From assembly GCF_028693135.1 (NCBI RefSeq), contig NZ_JAQUVZ010000001.1:221600-285599 (forward strand): 64,000 nucleotides of DNA. Direction: 5' to 3'. Every line of letters begins with the position of its first letter. Position 1 is the stretch's first letter. The DNA comes from Methanosarcina sp. Lineage in GTDB: Archaea > Halobacteriota > Methanosarcinia > Methanosarcinales > Methanosarcinaceae. A program made the translations under genes and the position numbers. Positions 63,630 to 64,000 of the stretch are shown here, piece after piece. The notes beneath the pieces are model-generated. The model was not told the origin of the DNA, did no database searches, and was given only the letters and a program-made list of their open reading frames with translations.

Positions 63630-63929
63630 GTGACTAACCAAACTTTTTGCCGTACTTGTGGTGCTGAGATTTTAGAAACATCTGAGATATGCCCGAAATG
63701 TGGTGTAAGACAATGTGGTGTAAGACAATTTGGTGTAATACAAAATCAAATTAAGAATCCAGGATTTGCTGCTGTAGCTTCCTGTTTATGGGTAGGACTG
63801 GGTCAAATATACAACGGAGAGATAGGAAAAGGGCTTCTCTTTATGGTTATTCAAATGGTGAATGCATTATTAGTTTGGCATGAAAGTACCTCTGATTTCG
63901 CACTCCGGACCCTCATTCTGAATTTATGA
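63630..63929 (+). CDS. Zinc-ribbon TM2-like protein, truncated
   Basis: Up to 99 residues. An N-terminal zinc ribbon (FCRTCGAEILETSEICPKCG) is followed by a 15-bp repeat encoding CGVRQ and by the start of a TM2-type domain (AAVASCLWVGLGQIYNGEIG KGLLF). The second helix and tail of TM2 are missing: the frame turns into unrelated sequence at about 63880 and ends. GGAGG (63616-63620) lies 9 nt before GTG 63630; ATG 63621 directly after it is less likely. The gene is probably disrupted by an inserted element. Confidence 0.65.
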   Translation: MTNQTFCRTCGAEILETSEICPKCGVRQCGVRQFGVIQNQIKNPGFAAVASCLWVGLGQIYNGEIGKGLLFMVIQMVNALLVWHESTSDFALRTLILNL

Positions 63930-63985
63930 TTATGTTGGAAGCAAATATAGCATTTTTGTCCTGTTAAATTGAAGTCAGGGTCCGG
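63904..63985. mobile_element. Possible insertion-element ends
   Basis: TCCGGACCCT (63904-63913) and AGGGTCCGGA (63976-63985) are inverted copies near the window end, just after the point where the TM2-like gene loses its expected sequence. They may be ends or remnants of an inserted element. Confidence 0.35.
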
Positions 63986-64000
63986 AATGTGGACGTGAGG

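Overview
The window comes from a methanogenic archaeon of the genus Methanosarcina. The basis is archaeal-type ribosomal and translation genes (S17e, L10e, aIF2-beta, archaeal AlaRS and PheS), a hexulose-6-phosphate synthase/RraA fusion, PGF-pre-PGF surface proteins, a tandem DUF1673 array, a FilR1/DUF1724-type methanogen regulator, and long AT-rich intergenic regions full of short tandem repeats. I cannot assign the species.

Layout. 0-8.3 kb: two membrane-anchored surface proteins, a sugar-nucleotide epimerase, a DUF1616 protein, a CPBP protease, a DUF1624/HGSNAT-like membrane protein and a small membrane protein. 8.3-10.5 kb: rps17e-dapA-dapB. 11.7-15.6 kb: a HTH regulator, then five head-to-tail DUF1673-type membrane proteins with overlapping or abutting ends, followed by a truncated sixth. 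16.5-17.8 kb: a tnpB gene. 18.4-20.4 kb: pyrB-pyrI and one of two paralogous helical proteins. 20.7-23.7 kb: hps-rraA, a prepilin peptidase and a pilin-like protein. 24.2-28 kb: a DUF1847 protein and a long RecQ helicase, with a broken piece of recQ nearby. 28.3-31.9 kb: accessory region with a decayed gene, a nested inverted repeat, a 31-residue membrane protein, and a HerA-like ATPase between two direct copies of an element of about 480 bp. 32-38.8 kb: leuD, leuB, a DUF190 protein, a two-repeat CRISPR relic, a methyltransferase and alaS. 39.5-46.7 kb: an RNA-binding YhbY protein, a regulator, an iron-uptake operon (feoB, a Cys-rich 54-residue protein, feoA) behind paired DtxR-like operators, and a STAND NTPase with nine TPR-type repeats. 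46.8-58.4 kb: moaB, a DUF1786 protein, rpl10e, aIF2-beta, a radical-SAM-like protein without cluster cysteines, trpS, pheS, a methyltransferase and an MFS transporter. 58.5-61.7 kb: a copper-type P1B-ATPase, a 35-residue protein and a c-type cytochrome. The last 2.3 kb is degraded.

The most unusual signals are these. (1) Two IS200/IS605-like elements carry no protein gene. Their interior shows at least three helices with paired base changes and a fourth hairpin held in place with different sequence, which suggests a mobile structured RNA. A solo hairpin scar and a solo left end of the same family occur elsewhere. (2) At two loci the element's right end lies exactly 5 nt before the start codon of a resident gene. 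(3) Three genes have a strong Shine-Dalgarno sequence 7 nt before AUC or AUU, and two of them have no in-frame AUG/GUG/UUG that would give a complete protein. (4) A radical-SAM fold has lost its cluster cysteines. (5) The DUF1673 array shares an N-terminal motif that is also attached to an unrelated C-terminal domain. Family names rest on recognition of motifs; no database search was run.
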